Assembly: GCA_958449715.1 (NCBI GenBank) | Contig: CAUDIU010000024.1 | Coordinates: 1 to 22,073, forward strand | Length of the DNA stretch: 22,073 bases | Source of the DNA: an uncultured Clostridium sp. | Lineage (GTDB): Bacteria; Cyanobacteriota; Vampirovibrionia; Gastranaerophilales; Gastranaerophilaceae | Direction of reading: 5' to 3' | Shown here: piece by piece, positions 7,171-15,152 of the stretch | How the letters are laid out: each line of letters opens with the position of its first letter | Position numbering within the stretch: the first letter of the stretch is position 1 | Made by a program: the position numbers and the translations under genes | Notes under the pieces: generated by a model | Databases searched by the model: none | What the model was told of the DNA's origin: nothing | The model's input: the letters and a program-made list of their open reading frames with translations, nothing else

Positions 7171-7215
7171 ATATATTTGTAAAACTCTTTGCAAATATAT
7201 ATGATGGGTGAAAGA
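7171..7215 (-). repeat. Probable decayed dispersed repeat, copy H, upstream of ssb
   Basis: The plus strand reads ATTTGTAAAACTCTTTGCAAA, then ATGATGGGTGAAAG up to the ssb ATG. The reverse complement of copy C has ATTTGCAAAATTATGCAAA, then GGCGGGTGGAG. The order of blocks and the GGGTG core match. The GC hairpin half is missing. The segment also forms ATATATTTG/CAAATATAT (7171-7179 with 7192-7200). Its GGGTGAAAG is the only ribosome-site candidate for ssb. Confidence 0.4.
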
Positions 7216-7616
7216 TGTCACTTGCAAAATCAGTAGTTACAGGAACAGTTTATAGAGCACCGGAAAAACGTTTTACTCAAAATAACGTTGCAGTGTCTGC
7301 TTTTGTTCTTAATATCGGCGAAAGAGAAGAAACTTTGATTAGAGTATTATCAAAAAGAAATGCTCTTGATGAAATTGTTTCTTCATTGACTAAAGGTGAA
7401 AGAGTTCTTGTAGAAGGCAGACTTCAAACAGCTGCTGTTAAAATGGACGATGGCTCTGAAAAAAGAATCTATGAAATCGATGCTAATACAATCGAAATTT
7501 TAGGTGAAGGAGCTTCAGTTCCTGCAAATCAAAAATTTGGAACAGAAGAAATCGTTAAATTTGAATCAGATGACATGTCAAATGAATTGATTAACGAAGA
7601 CGAAATTCCATTCTAG
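7215..7616 (+). CDS. ssb: Single-stranded DNA-binding protein
   Basis: The protein binds and protects single-stranded DNA in replication and repair. Its 133 residues hold one OB fold (about 1-100: VTGTVYRAPEKRFTQNN, FVLNIGEREET, GERVLVEGRLQT, IYEIDANTIEILG), a short linker and the acidic tip NEDEIPF that recruits partner proteins. The family has DDDIPF. It is somewhat shorter than E. coli SSB because of the short linker. It lies between rpsF and rpsR as in many bacteria. The TAG stop abuts two tandem hairpin repeats, and a decayed copy precedes the gene. Confidence 0.93.
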   Translation: MSLAKSVVTGTVYRAPEKRFTQNNVAVSAFVLNIGEREETLIRVLSKRNALDEIVSSLTKGERVLVEGRLQTAAVKMDDGSEKRIYEIDANTIEILGEGASVPANQKFGTEEIVKFESDDMSNELINEDEIPF

Positions 7617-7671
7617 GAGCGTAGCCGCTCCACCCGCCAATTGGATTTTGCATAATTTTGCAAATGATTGG
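7616..7671 (+). repeat. Dispersed hairpin repeat, copy C
   Basis: Starts on the last base of the ssb stop. Hairpin 1 is GGAGCG-TAGC-CGCTCC, then CACCCG. Hairpin 2 is CCAAT...ATTGG enclosing TTTGCA/TGCAAA. It is a near copy of D (7683-7738), joined by a linker containing TTAAAGAAAAA. Confidence 0.9.
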
Positions 7672-7682
7672 TTAAAGAAAAA

Positions 7683-7738
7683 GGAGCGTAGCTGCTCCAC
7701 TCGCCAATTAGATTTTGCATAACTTTGCAAATGATTGG
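7683..7738 (+). repeat. Dispersed hairpin repeat, copy D
   Basis: 56-bp unit differing from copy C at a handful of bases. The change CGCTCC to TGCTCC keeps pairing as G-T. Tandem period 67 bp. It lies between ssb and rpsR, about 50 bases before rpsR. Confidence 0.9.
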
Positions 7739-7790
7739 AAAAATATAAAAATAATAAGTAGTACAAAATAAAATAGGCTAGAAAGGCTAA

Positions 7791-8033
7791 ATGAAAAAAA
7801 TGGCAAGACAAGACGCATCAGATAAGAAAAAACGTAAAAATTGCAGTCTTTGTGCAGACAAAGTAGAAGCAATTGATTACAAAGATGCAGCTAAATTAAA
7901 AAGATACTTGACTGAAGCAGGAAAAATTATTCCTCGCAGAATTACAGGTAACTGTGCTAAGCACCAAAGAATGATTGTAAGAGCAATCAAACGTGCTAGA
8001 GAAGCTGCAATTATCGATTACGTTTTCGATTAA
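7791..8033 (+). CDS. rpsR: Ribosomal protein bS18
   Basis: A small-subunit protein and partner of bS6. The 80 residues include the conserved core [26 protein letters not shown] and the basic C-terminus [15 protein letters not shown]. Four potential zinc ligands are visible (Cys18, Cys21, Cys55, His58), so this is the zinc-binding type. AAAGG lies 4 bases before the ATG at 7791; the usual MARQ start at 7800 is 13 bases away. It is last in the rpsF-ssb-rpsR cluster and is followed by a strong terminator. Confidence 0.96.
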   Translation: MKKMARQDASDKKKRKNCSLCADKVEAIDYKDAAKLKRYLTEAGKIIPRRITGNCAKHQRMIVRAIKRAREAAIIDYVFD

Positions 8034-8042
8034 TTTGAAAGG

Positions 8043-8077
8043 AAAAGACCGATAAATTTTTATCGGTCTTTTTTTAT
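8043..8077 (+). terminator. Terminator of the rpsF-ssb-rpsR cluster
   Basis: AAGACCGATAAA paired with TTTATCGGTCTT, then seven Ts. The end overlaps the stop region of the convergent minus-strand gene. Confidence 0.9.
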
Positions 8078-9345
8078 TTTTTATTTTCAAAAATTATTTT
8101 GTAATACATATCTGCTTTTACATATTTATTTATTGGTTTCTTTTTCCACAATTTTATATTAATTTCTGCAGGTAGTCTTCTAACTGAAAACATTAAGTCA
8201 TTTTGCATTGGAGAAATATTATTACAGCCGTCTTTGTACCTACAGCTTCCGCCTAGATGTATGTAATCTCTAAATGTTGATATATCTTTTGTTGCGTTAT
8301 TGTACTCAGAATACATTTTTATATTTTTTGTATCAAATATATACATATAATCATATCCAAAATCTTTGGCATTTAATCCTGATAATTGGATTACATATCT
8401 TGATGATTGTCCGTTTATGTTTGATCTATATTTCAAGAATTTTCTTGTTAATTCGTATTTAGCAACAATTAATTTATTTTTTTCATCATGTTGCAATGAA
8501 ATAGGTAAAAAGTTAGAATAATCAGATGTGCAAAATTCTTTGTTAGTACCAATATCCCAAGGTATGTATGGCATGCTCAATCCGACCAAAGTATTTGGGT
8601 TATTCATTAGAACACTGACTTTTGATGGACCTTGAATATTTTCGTGATAATCACCTTTATAGTTTAATTGGTTACATTTAATTGAACCCCACCAAGGTTT
8701 ATTGTCGACTATGCTGCCAAAGACAGCTGTGTTTGGTTCATAATTATTTTTGGTAAACAGTGAATTTTTAACATGTTGTTTTCTAATATCAAATATTTGC
8801 TGTTTAGATAAATAGTCATATTCAGATGTAGGATTTACTTTTAGTGCTTGAAAAGTTGAATAATCATTAATTTTTAAAATATTATTATCGTTATGTCCGA
8901 AAATAAAAAATGGGAAAAAATAAAATATGATAACTAAGAATATAATAATTTTAGCAGACACTAATATACTTACCGGTAATTTTTCTAATAAAAGTGGTGC
9001 ATTAAATTTACTCTCATGTTTATCAAGTCTTTCTTCTAAATCCCGCAAGGTTTTGTCATAGTAGGTACAATCTTTTAGATTTTGTTTTGCAATCTCATTA
9101 TTAGGATCAATTTCTAAAATTTTTTTATATGTGAAAATAGCATTATCATAATCGTCGATTAATTCATAATAAAATCCTTTTAAAGATAGAATTTCTGTAT
9201 TTTCTGGATCAAAAGTGAGAAGCTCATCTATTTCATTTATTAGTTTTTCTATTTCATCTTTTTTTGATTTTAAATTTGAGGGTTCAATAGTCTCAATAAA
9301 ACTTTCAATTTTTTCAAGTCTTGATTGGAATTCTTCTTTATTCAT
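8074..9345 (-). CDS. TPR-repeat membrane protein, unknown C-terminal domain
   Basis: 423 residues. An N-terminal helical region (1-35) is followed by about two TPR-like units (36-92), with ELLTFDPENTEILSLKG and the canonical YDNAIFTYKKILEIDPNN. A charged helix (98-115) leads to one membrane segment (about 125-149, rich in Phe and Ile). The 270-residue C-terminal part is unrecognised. It has four Cys (IKCNQ, EFCTS, SCRYK, DGCNN) and many aromatic residues. Topology suggests a cytoplasmic TPR and an external domain. GAGGG lies 8 bases before the ATG, and the start is one base after the stop of the upstream gene, so the two are co-translated. It is the last gene of the cluster starting at 11843. 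Confidence 0.7.
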   Translation of the reverse strand: MNKEEFQSRLEKIESFIETIEPSNLKSKKDEIEKLINEIDELLTFDPENTEILSLKGFYYELIDDYDNAIFTYKKILEIDPNNEIAKQNLKDCTYYDKTLRDLEERLDKHESKFNAPLLLEKLPVSILVSAKIIIFLVIIFYFFPFFIFGHNDNNILKINDYSTFQALKVNPTSEYDYLSKQQIFDIRKQHVKNSLFTKNNYEPNTAVFGSIVDNKPWWGSIKCNQLNYKGDYHENIQGPSKVSVLMNNPNTLVGLSMPYIPWDIGTNKEFCTSDYSNFLPISLQHDEKNKLIVAKYELTRKFLKYRSNINGQSSRYVIQLSGLNAKDFGYDYMYIFDTKNIKMYSEYNNATKDISTFRDYIHLGGSCRYKDGCNNISPMQNDLMFSVRRLPAEINIKLWKKKPINKYVKADMYYKIIFENKK

Positions 9346-9346
9346 A

Positions 9347-10234
9347 TTAGTACCCTCTATATTTTCTTTCTCTTAATTTGTCTGCAATTAGCCAAATATC
9401 AATTATGAATGATGCAATTATCAGGACAAAAAATGGTAAACATACTATAAATAAGTTATTTTTATATGCAGATTCAATTGCATCTTTTGCAGTATATGCA
9501 ATTGTAGTACCTATAATAAACAATACAATTGACAAATATTTAAAATTATTTTCTACTTGATTGGATAATATTTGTTTAAACCCTTTGTTTAAATAATTAT
9601 CAATTTTTTCTTTAATATCTTCAGTGTTACCCGGACCTCTAAAATTATATGTAAAATTATTTACACTTCTTGTGTAGTCAATAATTTTATAAATTGTTTG
9701 CATTGGAAAACTTGATGTATTTGAAAGAGAAAATGTTTTATTATTCAAGACTTTAAAATTTAATTCAATTTCTTTTAATGCAGTTGTATACCCGTATTTT
9801 GTACTCACAAGATCTGTAATGACAGTAAGTTCAAGTGAATTTATATCACTATATCCGCATACAAAATTGTATTGTGGTCTGTTAAAATTGAAATTTATTC
9901 TTCCTTGTAAAAAATCTATAGATTTAAGATTTAATTTCGAATTAAATTCTTTTAAGGCTTTTTGTCTTGTAATAATAGATAAAATAAATCCTAAATAGAC
10001 AACTAATGGTAAAATTATAAATAAAACCCAAGCCATCCAAAAGCCGTCAGGTTCTATTGCGAAGACAGTATTAAACGCATTTTTTACCCAATTACAAAAA
10101 CTCTCTATAGATGCAGCTTCGGAAATATTCATAAAATAAGCTAATAAAAGTGCAACAGTATAAATTATACTGAATATCCCCCACATTATGGGTATGCTTA
10201 ATGAAGTTTTTTGTGAAACGTTATTTATATGCAT
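9347..10234 (-). CDS. Four-helix membrane protein, unknown
   Basis: 295 residues, not recognised. Hydrophobic segments lie at about 13-35, 66-88, 231-249 and 261-284. Between the second and third is a 140-residue soluble domain, probably cytoplasmic, with alternating strands (LNLKSIDFLQGRINFNF, ELTVITDLVS, ALKEIELNFKVLNNK). AAAGG sits 8 bases before the ATG, and a good promoter (TTTACA, 16, TATAAT) is just upstream. With the following TPR gene it may form its own unit inside the larger cluster. Confidence 0.65.
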   Translation of the reverse strand: MHINNVSQKTSLSIPIMWGIFSIIYTVALLLAYFMNISEAASIESFCNWVKNAFNTVFAIEPDGFWMAWVLFIILPLVVYLGFILSIITRQKALKEFNSKLNLKSIDFLQGRINFNFNRPQYNFVCGYSDINSLELTVITDLVSTKYGYTTALKEIELNFKVLNNKTFSLSNTSSFPMQTIYKIIDYTRSVNNFTYNFRGPGNTEDIKEKIDNYLNKGFKQILSNQVENNFKYLSIVLFIIGTTIAYTAKDAIESAYKNNLFIVCLPFFVLIIASFIIDIWLIADKLRERKYRGY

Positions 10235-10251
10235 ATAACCAACCTTTTTTT

Positions 10252-10279
10252 ATTATACAGATTTTTATGAAATTGTAAA
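10252..10279 (-). promoter_or_regulatory. Promoter of 9347-10234 and the TPR gene
   Basis: Minus strand: TTTACA (10274-10279), 16-base spacer, TATAAT (10252-10257), in the 52-base gap after the M48 gene. Confidence 0.55.
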
Positions 10280-10286
10280 TATGAAT

Positions 10287-11069
10287 TTATTTTTGTTGAA
10301 TTAATTTTAATCTTTGCTTAGTTGACGGGTGAGTTGAAAAATATTGTAGATATTCAGGCATTTTATCTTTTTTCTCTAAGAATTTGAAAAATTCTACAGC
10401 ACCAGTATTTCTACCATATAATTTGTAAACTATTTTGTTTGCGTATAAATCAGCTTCTTTTTCTTGTTTTCTTGAATAGTTTAAGCTATTTAAGTCAGAA
10501 ATACTGTTTATAGTTATATCCAAGTTATTATTTCCTGCAGAAAATATTGATATCACTGCAGATATAATAATTTGTCTGCTTATAGTTTTTAAATGATCTC
10601 TGTGTGCGTAATGTCCTAGTTCATGTGCAAGTATAAATGTTAGAACTTCTTCATCTTTAACTTCTTTTAATAAACCCTTTGTGAAAAATATTGTACCGTT
10701 TGGTGTTACAAAGGCATTTATTTCTTTTTTGTTAATTTCATAGATAGGAAACTTTGATTTACCTTGTAATTTTTTATCTAAAGGTACAATTTCATCTCTT
10801 ATATTTTCAAGCACTTGAATTTCTTTTTCTTGATTATTCACAGTTGGTTGAATATTATAAGAAAAAGCATTTTCAATTTTCATTTGGGTTTCATCTGACA
10901 TTCTGTCAATGAAAAAATTTCCGATTATGTCTGCGAAAATATATAGTGCAAAAAGTAGCGCTGCAATGCCTGAAATTAAAATTATAAATTCAATTCCGAC
11001 ATTAGATTTTCCGACATTTACATTGTCTTCTATTACGTTTAAATATCTTTCTTCCAGACTTTTATTCAT
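10287..11069 (-). CDS. Membrane-anchored M48 family metalloprotease
   Basis: Zinc protease of the M48 (Ste24/HtpX/BepA/LoiP) family. Of 260 residues, about 25-53 form one membrane segment. The zinc motif HELGH is at 149-153 inside ILAHELGHYAHRDH, and the third ligand is probably Glu205 in KQEKEADLYA. The C-terminal STHPSTKQRL (245-254) is typical of the family. There is no lipobox or cleavable signal, so the catalytic domain is held at the membrane by its N-terminus. It overlaps the end of the upstream YbjQ-type gene by 8 bases, implying translational coupling. Likely roles are turnover of damaged membrane or envelope proteins; the substrate is unknown. Confidence 0.9.
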   Translation of the reverse strand: MNKSLEERYLNVIEDNVNVGKSNVGIEFIILISGIAALLFALYIFADIIGNFFIDRMSDETQMKIENAFSYNIQPTVNNQEKEIQVLENIRDEIVPLDKKLQGKSKFPIYEINKKEINAFVTPNGTIFFTKGLLKEVKDEEVLTFILAHELGHYAHRDHLKTISRQIIISAVISIFSAGNNNLDITINSISDLNSLNYSRKQEKEADLYANKIVYKLYGRNTGAVEFFKFLEKKDKMPEYLQYFSTHPSTKQRLKLIQQK

Positions 11070-11511
11070 AAGTTATTGCTGTTCCATATGCAATAATTGC
11101 ACATTGAGGTACACTTTCTTGACCGTATGTATCATTTATCATAACAGATTCTATACGGGTATTTATTATAAAATTCGCACCTCTTGCTTTTTCTCTCATG
11201 CGTAAAACCGCTTCTCTTCTACCTCTGTCAAGAATAGATTCAAAAGTAGTCAATCTTCCACCGAAGAAGTTTTTCAAAGATGCAACAAAATTTTTAAAAT
11301 AATCACCGCTGATTACGCATTCACCTGTCACAAGTTCTACTTTTTTAATTTTTTTATTTGTATGCCAAGTTTTTGCACCAAAGTTTACAATAGGTTTTCT
11401 GATTAAGGCAATTTCTCTTTTTCTTATATTTTCAAAATGTCGTTTTTCTATTATTGTACCTGTAATAAAAGTTATTCCCAAAATTACAAGTAGAAATATT
11501 ATATCACTCAT
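11062..11511 (-). CDS. Membrane-anchored YbjQ-family (UPF0145) protein
   Basis: 149 residues: an N-terminal membrane helix (about 4-22), a basic linker, then a YbjQ/DUF74 domain. Family marks are VTGECVISGDYFKNF, FFGGRLTTFESIL, RREAVLRMREKARGANFIINTRIES and a terminal AYGTAITYE. YbjQ proteins form pentameric beta assemblies and are often labelled heavy-metal-binding, but their role is unsettled. The normal YbjQ domain has no membrane helix. The gene is 8 bases after the soluble YbjQ homologue and overlaps the M48 protease gene. Confidence 0.8.
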   Translation of the reverse strand: MSDIIFLLVILGITFITGTIIEKRHFENIRKREIALIRKPIVNFGAKTWHTNKKIKKVELVTGECVISGDYFKNFVASLKNFFGGRLTTFESILDRGRREAVLRMREKARGANFIINTRIESVMINDTYGQESVPQCAIIAYGTAITYE

Positions 11512-11519
11512 CTTATGTT

Positions 11520-11843
11520 TTATCCTTTTGGTTCAACTTTTACTGCAGTACCATATGCGTATACTTCAGCAGCACCTACTGTAACTGATGATGTTGCTAA
11601 TCTTATATTAACTACTGCATTTGCTCCCATTTTAACTGCTTGTTCTTGCATTCTTGCAATAGCTTCCTTACGTGCTTCTGTTAAAAGTTCGGTATAACTT
11701 TTTAACTCTCCGCCTACCATGTTTTTTAGACCTGCACCAATATCTTTAATAGCGTTTTTAGCTCTTACAGTGCTGCCTGTCACAAGACCATACTGTGCAA
11801 CGATATTCATTCCAGGCACAGTTTCAATATTTGTTAAAATCAT
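11520..11843 (-). CDS. YbjQ-family (UPF0145) protein, soluble
   Basis: 107 residues from the ATG at 11843 (MILTNIETVPG), chosen because GGAGG sits 8 bases upstream and the family starts this way. A longer in-frame ORF to 11894 exists but its extra N-terminus is atypical. Family marks are QYGLVTGSTV, GAGLKNMVGGELKSYTELL, RKEAIARMQEQAVKMGANAVVNIR and AYGTAVKVEP. It is the first gene of the cluster with the anchored YbjQ protein and the M48 protease. Its ribosome site can pair with an upstream CCTCC. Confidence 0.9.
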   Translation of the reverse strand: MILTNIETVPGMNIVAQYGLVTGSTVRAKNAIKDIGAGLKNMVGGELKSYTELLTEARKEAIARMQEQAVKMGANAVVNIRLATSSVTVGAAEVYAYGTAVKVEPKG

Positions 11844-11851
11844 CTTCATAA

Positions 11852-11882
11852 CCTCCGATTTGATATTATCATCGAAAGGAGG
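11852..11882 (-). promoter_or_regulatory. Possible ribosome-site-masking hairpin before the YbjQ gene
   Basis: Minus-strand mRNA would read ACCTCC, then about 21 bases, then GGAGGT. The CCTCC can pair with the GGAGG ribosome site of the YbjQ gene. The stem is only 5-6 bp, with a partly paired GAT...ATC inside the loop. Confidence 0.35.
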
Positions 11883-11907
11883 TATTGAAATCATATACTT
11901 ATATTAG

Positions 11908-13389
11908 TTATTTAATTACTTCAATAGTGTCGTAATCTACAAGATATGGCATATGTTCTTCTGTGATTAATTCACCCGGTAATAAAACCGCAATTCCCGG
12001 AGGGCATTCTGCGATTACTTCTGCTGCAATTCTTCCTACTGCGTGCTCTTTTGGAATAACTTCTTTGTGTGAATAGAATGCTTCTCTAAGAGTCATTTTA
12101 ATAATCGGAGTGAGCATAGGCATATGTTTTTTCTTTTCAAGATAGCATATATCTGTGTAATTTGTTTTATCAATTTGTTGCAAGCATTTTACAAGATATT
12201 GCATATCTGATCTTGTATTACCTATGTTAGAAAGTATTAAAAGTCCTGCATCTGAAGCACTTTCAACTTCTATATTGAAATCAATTTCCAAAATAGATTC
12301 AAGACGTTTTCCTGATAATCTGTCGTCTCTGATAAATACTTTTGTAATATCTGTTTTGTAACCAAAATCAGGTCTTAAATGGTGAATATGTTCTAATTTA
12401 TCAATTTCACGTCTTAAATATTTTGCGTTTTGTACTGCACGTTCAAGTTGTTTTCTTCCTCTAGGGCTGTCAAGATTTGCACGAGCAGCATCAAGACTTG
12501 CTAATAGCATTAATGAAGGACTTGTTGTATGTAAAAGTTTTAGAGCTTTTTCTACTGCATCGCAATCTAATTTTGAATTTTCTGCAATATGCAACATAGA
12601 ACTTTGGCTCATACTTCCGCCTGTTTTGTGTAAAGAATGAACTACAGCATCTGCGCCAAGTTTCAAAGCAGTTGTTGGAAGATGATTGTTAAAATTCCAT
12701 AGGCAGGCATGAGCTTCATCAACAATTAAAGGTACATTGTATTTTTTGCACACTTCAGCAATTGATTTTACATCAGATACAACCCCTTCATATGTTGGGT
12801 TTGTAATCCATACCATTCCTGCATCACTATTTTTTGACAGCATTTCTTCAACACTTTCAGGAGTAACGTTCCCCCATATTCCCCATTCGTCGAACTTTTT
12901 AGGGATTAGCCATAATGGCTCTGCTCCTGAAATAATCATACCTGTTAAAATTGATCTGTGACAATTTCTGTTTGTAACAATTTTTTGCCCTTTTTTAGTC
13001 AATCCCATTGCTAATGCTAAATTACCAGCAGTTGAACCGTTTATTAAAAAGAAAGTTTTTTTAGCTCCGAAAGCTTTTGCAGCTAGTTCTTGAGCTTCTT
13101 TAATAGGCCCTGTTGCAGGGTGTAATGTGCCCAATCCGTCAAATTCATCTGTAGTGTCTATAGATAGAGCTTTTGCACCTATAAGTTTTTTAAACTCAGG
13201 CAAAGAACCGTTACCTTTTGTGTGACCAGGAATGTGAAATTGGTAAGTCGGATTTTCATAAGCATTTTTTAATGCTTCTACAATCGGGGCTTTTACTTTT
13301 ACTTTTGAATTTTTTTCTTGTTGTTTTAGCATCTTTAGGGTTTCCAATTTTTTGCGTGGGTAATTTTTCTTTTTTGTTACATTTGTCAT
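11908..13389 (-). CDS. Orn/Lys/Arg decarboxylase (PLP fold I)
   Basis: 493 residues of the group III amino-acid decarboxylase family (Bacillus SpeA/Cad type, without the large N-terminal wing domain of E. coli enzymes). Visible marks are FHIPGHTKGN (51-60), the INGSTAGN cofactor-phosphate site (117-123), Asp224 in IVDEAH that pairs with the PLP ring nitrogen, and Lys255 in HSLHKTGG as the Schiff-base lysine. The C-terminal domain ends with AECPPGIAVLLPGE. The substrate (arginine to agmatine, or lysine to cadaverine) cannot be fixed by eye. No Shine-Dalgarno precedes the ATG; TATATT ends 7 bases upstream, so the mRNA may be leaderless. A start at Met20 is possible. It is divergent from the porin gene with a very short gap. 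Confidence 0.92.
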   Translation of the reverse strand: MTNVTKKKNYPRKKLETLKMLKQQEKNSKVKVKAPIVEALKNAYENPTYQFHIPGHTKGNGSLPEFKKLIGAKALSIDTTDEFDGLGTLHPATGPIKEAQELAAKAFGAKKTFFLINGSTAGNLALAMGLTKKGQKIVTNRNCHRSILTGMIISGAEPLWLIPKKFDEWGIWGNVTPESVEEMLSKNSDAGMVWITNPTYEGVVSDVKSIAEVCKKYNVPLIVDEAHACLWNFNNHLPTTALKLGADAVVHSLHKTGGSMSQSSMLHIAENSKLDCDAVEKALKLLHTTSPSLMLLASLDAARANLDSPRGRKQLERAVQNAKYLRREIDKLEHIHHLRPDFGYKTDITKVFIRDDRLSGKRLESILEIDFNIEVESASDAGLLILSNIGNTRSDMQYLVKCLQQIDKTNYTDICYLEKKKHMPMLTPIIKMTLREAFYSHKEVIPKEHAVGRIAAEVIAECPPGIAVLLPGELITEEHMPYLVDYDTIEVIK

Positions 13390-13450
13390 AATTATTAATA
13401 TACACTAAAAAAATTTTTTTTTGCATATATTTTGTGTTACATTAATATTT

Positions 13451-14770
13451 GTGAACTATTTTTTTAAAAGGATAGCTTTAATACTTATTTTAATTATGCT
13501 TGCCCCACCTGTGTTTGCCTTCGGAAAGACAAAACACAAGGAAGTTCGTCCTGTGGAAAATCAGGAAGTAATTCATCTTGATGTTACTAAAAATGATAGT
13601 GATTTATCAGAAGAAAATCAAATTCCTGAAAATCCAAAACAAAAAAATGATGATTGGGTGCAAAAAGATATAATTCGAGATAACGTAGATACAGAGTTCT
13701 CTATCTTTGACAATTTAATTGATACGGATAAAACATCTGATCACCCTTTTAAAATTGAAGAAGAGTCTCTTTTTGGAAAAATTTATAAAAAGAAATTAGA
13801 AAGAACTTCTATTCCTTCATTTTTATTAAAAGATGAATTGACTTTTAAATATAAAAAAGGTCCTATTGATAAAGTCCAATTTTATGGAGCTTATCAAGGA
13901 AATATGGGATTTGATTTTTCAGGGGCTGATTATGATACAGATTACGGTTTTGGATTTATGGAAGCCGGTGTTGTTGGGGATTTCAAAGATAAAAATACAG
14001 ATTTTAAATTACAATTTAATTTTAAAAATGGTGAAAACAGAACATATTTGCAAGGTCTTGTGACAGATGCATATATTATGAACACAAGAATACCTCACCA
14101 CAAAATTATCGTTGGTAATTCTCGAAATCAAGTAGGTTTTGAAGGTGGTATGGGATCTTATGTATTGCCTTTTGCAATGCGTTCGCAAATTTCAAGAACT
14201 TTTGGTAATACAAGAGCATTAGGTGTGAGGGTTGTAGGTGACTATGATTTAGTTGACTATAGTGTTGCGTTGAATAGTTCTGACAGATTTTTTAAAGAAT
14301 TTTTCCCGGGAGCTGAATTTACAGGCTGGGTAAACTTAAAACCTTTGGGTAAGACTGATGGAAAATACGGAACACTTGTATTAGGCGGAGGTCTGAATGC
14401 AGGGCATAACGATACTGATTATACAGTAGGCGGTGCTTATGCGAGTTATAGATATAAAAAGTTTATGGCAAACTTTGAATATGCAATAGCAGACGGATAC
14501 AACGGAACATACAGAAGTACCGATAAAGCCGAAGGTTTTTATACAACTATCGGGTACAGGATTACACAAAAATTGCATATCCTGGCTCGTTATGACCAAT
14601 TTGATCCAAACCGAGATATTGCAAATAACAAGAGTCGAGAATATTCTGTTGGTTTGAATTATTTTATCAAAGGTCAGGCATTGCGTTTAATTTTGAATTA
14701 TGTATTCTGTGATAATGAAAATACCGAAGACAGTCATAGAATTATCCTCGGTACTCAAATTGTTTTATAA
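13451..14770 (+). CDS. Outer-membrane porin, phosphate-selective O/P type
   Basis: About 439 residues from a GTG at 13451, giving a compact signal peptide (MNYFFKR, hydrophobic core, PPVFA-FG). An in-frame TTG at 13421 would add ten residues. No strong ribosome site supports either. After the signal comes an acidic, Asn/Asp-rich linker of about 80 residues. The barrel has alternating strands with many Gly and Tyr (YGAYQGNMGFDF, YGFGFMEAGVVGDF, GTLVLGGGLNAG). The C-terminal GFYTTIGYRITQKLHILARYD, cut here by its family pattern of ARYDQFDPN and REYSVGLNYF, is typical of O/P porins. It should allow anion or nutrient diffusion and proves an outer membrane. Confidence 0.82.
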   Translation: MNYFFKRIALILILIMLAPPVFAFGKTKHKEVRPVENQEVIHLDVTKNDSDLSEENQIPENPKQKNDDWVQKDIIRDNVDTEFSIFDNLIDTDKTSDHPFKIEEESLFGKIYKKKLERTSIPSFLLKDELTFKYKKGPIDKVQFYGAYQGNMGFDFSGADYDTDYGFGFMEAGVVGDFKDKNTDFKLQFNFKNGENRTYLQGLVTDAYIMNTRIPHHKIIVGNSRNQVGFEGGMGSYVLPFAMRSQISRTFGNTRALGVRVVGDYDLVDYSVALNSSDRFFKEFFPGAEFTGWVNLKPLGKTDGKYGTLVLGGGLNAGHNDTDYTVGGAYASYRYKKFMANFEYAIADGYNGTYRSTDKAEGFYTTIGYRITQKLHILARYDQFDPNRDIANNKSREYSVGLNYFIKGQALRLILNYVFCDNENTEDSHRIILGTQIVL

Positions 14771-14787
14771 AACTAATTAATAATGCT

Positions 14788-14837
14788 AAAAATAGTGCAG
14801 AATTAAAATAAATTGATTTATTCCTGCACTATTTTTC
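14788..14837. terminator. Bidirectional terminator after the porin
   Basis: AAAAATAGTGCAG pairs with CTGCACTATTTTT around a long AT-rich loop. T runs on either strand suit the porin (plus) and the minus-strand gene ending at 14904. Confidence 0.75.
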
Positions 14838-14903
14838 TAAAATTCTTGATAAGCATAATCTTATAATCAAAGATTTACGTATAATGAATATGAAAATAAA
14901 ATA

Positions 14904-15101
14904 TTAATCTTTTTTGTGTTTTACATCTTCTTTGATTACGATGAGGTTGTTTATAATTTTCATCGCGCAAGTCGGAAGTACAACGTCATTTAAGCCGTTT
15001 GCAATGCTGATAATTTTTCCTGCGCCCAAAACTACTTCATCACCTTTGTAGAAGAATTTGTAGTCATCTTGTCTGTCTGAACGAATTGTGATTTGATCCA
15101 T
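14904..15101 (-). CDS. 65-residue protein, unknown
   Basis: Not recognised. The 65 residues look beta-rich: ITIRSDRQDDYKFFYKGD, a Gly turn (VVLGAGKII), then MKIINNLIVIKED and a Lys-rich tail (VKHKKD). There is one Cys and no signal or membrane segment. GAGG lies 9 bases before the ATG, supporting a real gene. It follows the hisS and nucleotidyltransferase-fold genes on the same strand, with a 71-base gap holding repeat copy G. Confidence 0.55.
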   Translation of the reverse strand: MDQITIRSDRQDDYKFFYKGDEVVLGAGKIISIANGLNDVVLPTCAMKIINNLIVIKEDVKHKKD

Positions 15102-15152
15102 TTGTTTTTACCTCTTTTTTTACTATTTCTATTAAATCCTTTTGTATTCTTT

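Noticed and set aside
7616..7738. CRISPR array or riboswitch reading of the tandem units after ssb
   Set aside because: Only two units, with no unique spacers of regular length, no cas genes, and the same unit recurs singly at other gene ends.
11844..11894. Longer N-terminus for the YbjQ gene from the ATG at 11894
   Set aside because: The extra 17 residues are not family-like, while GGAGG is well placed for the ATG at 11843.
13421..13450. TTG start for the porin at 13421
   Set aside because: It adds ten residues before an already complete signal peptide and has no ribosome site; the GTG at 13451 gives a normal signal length. Not fully excluded.
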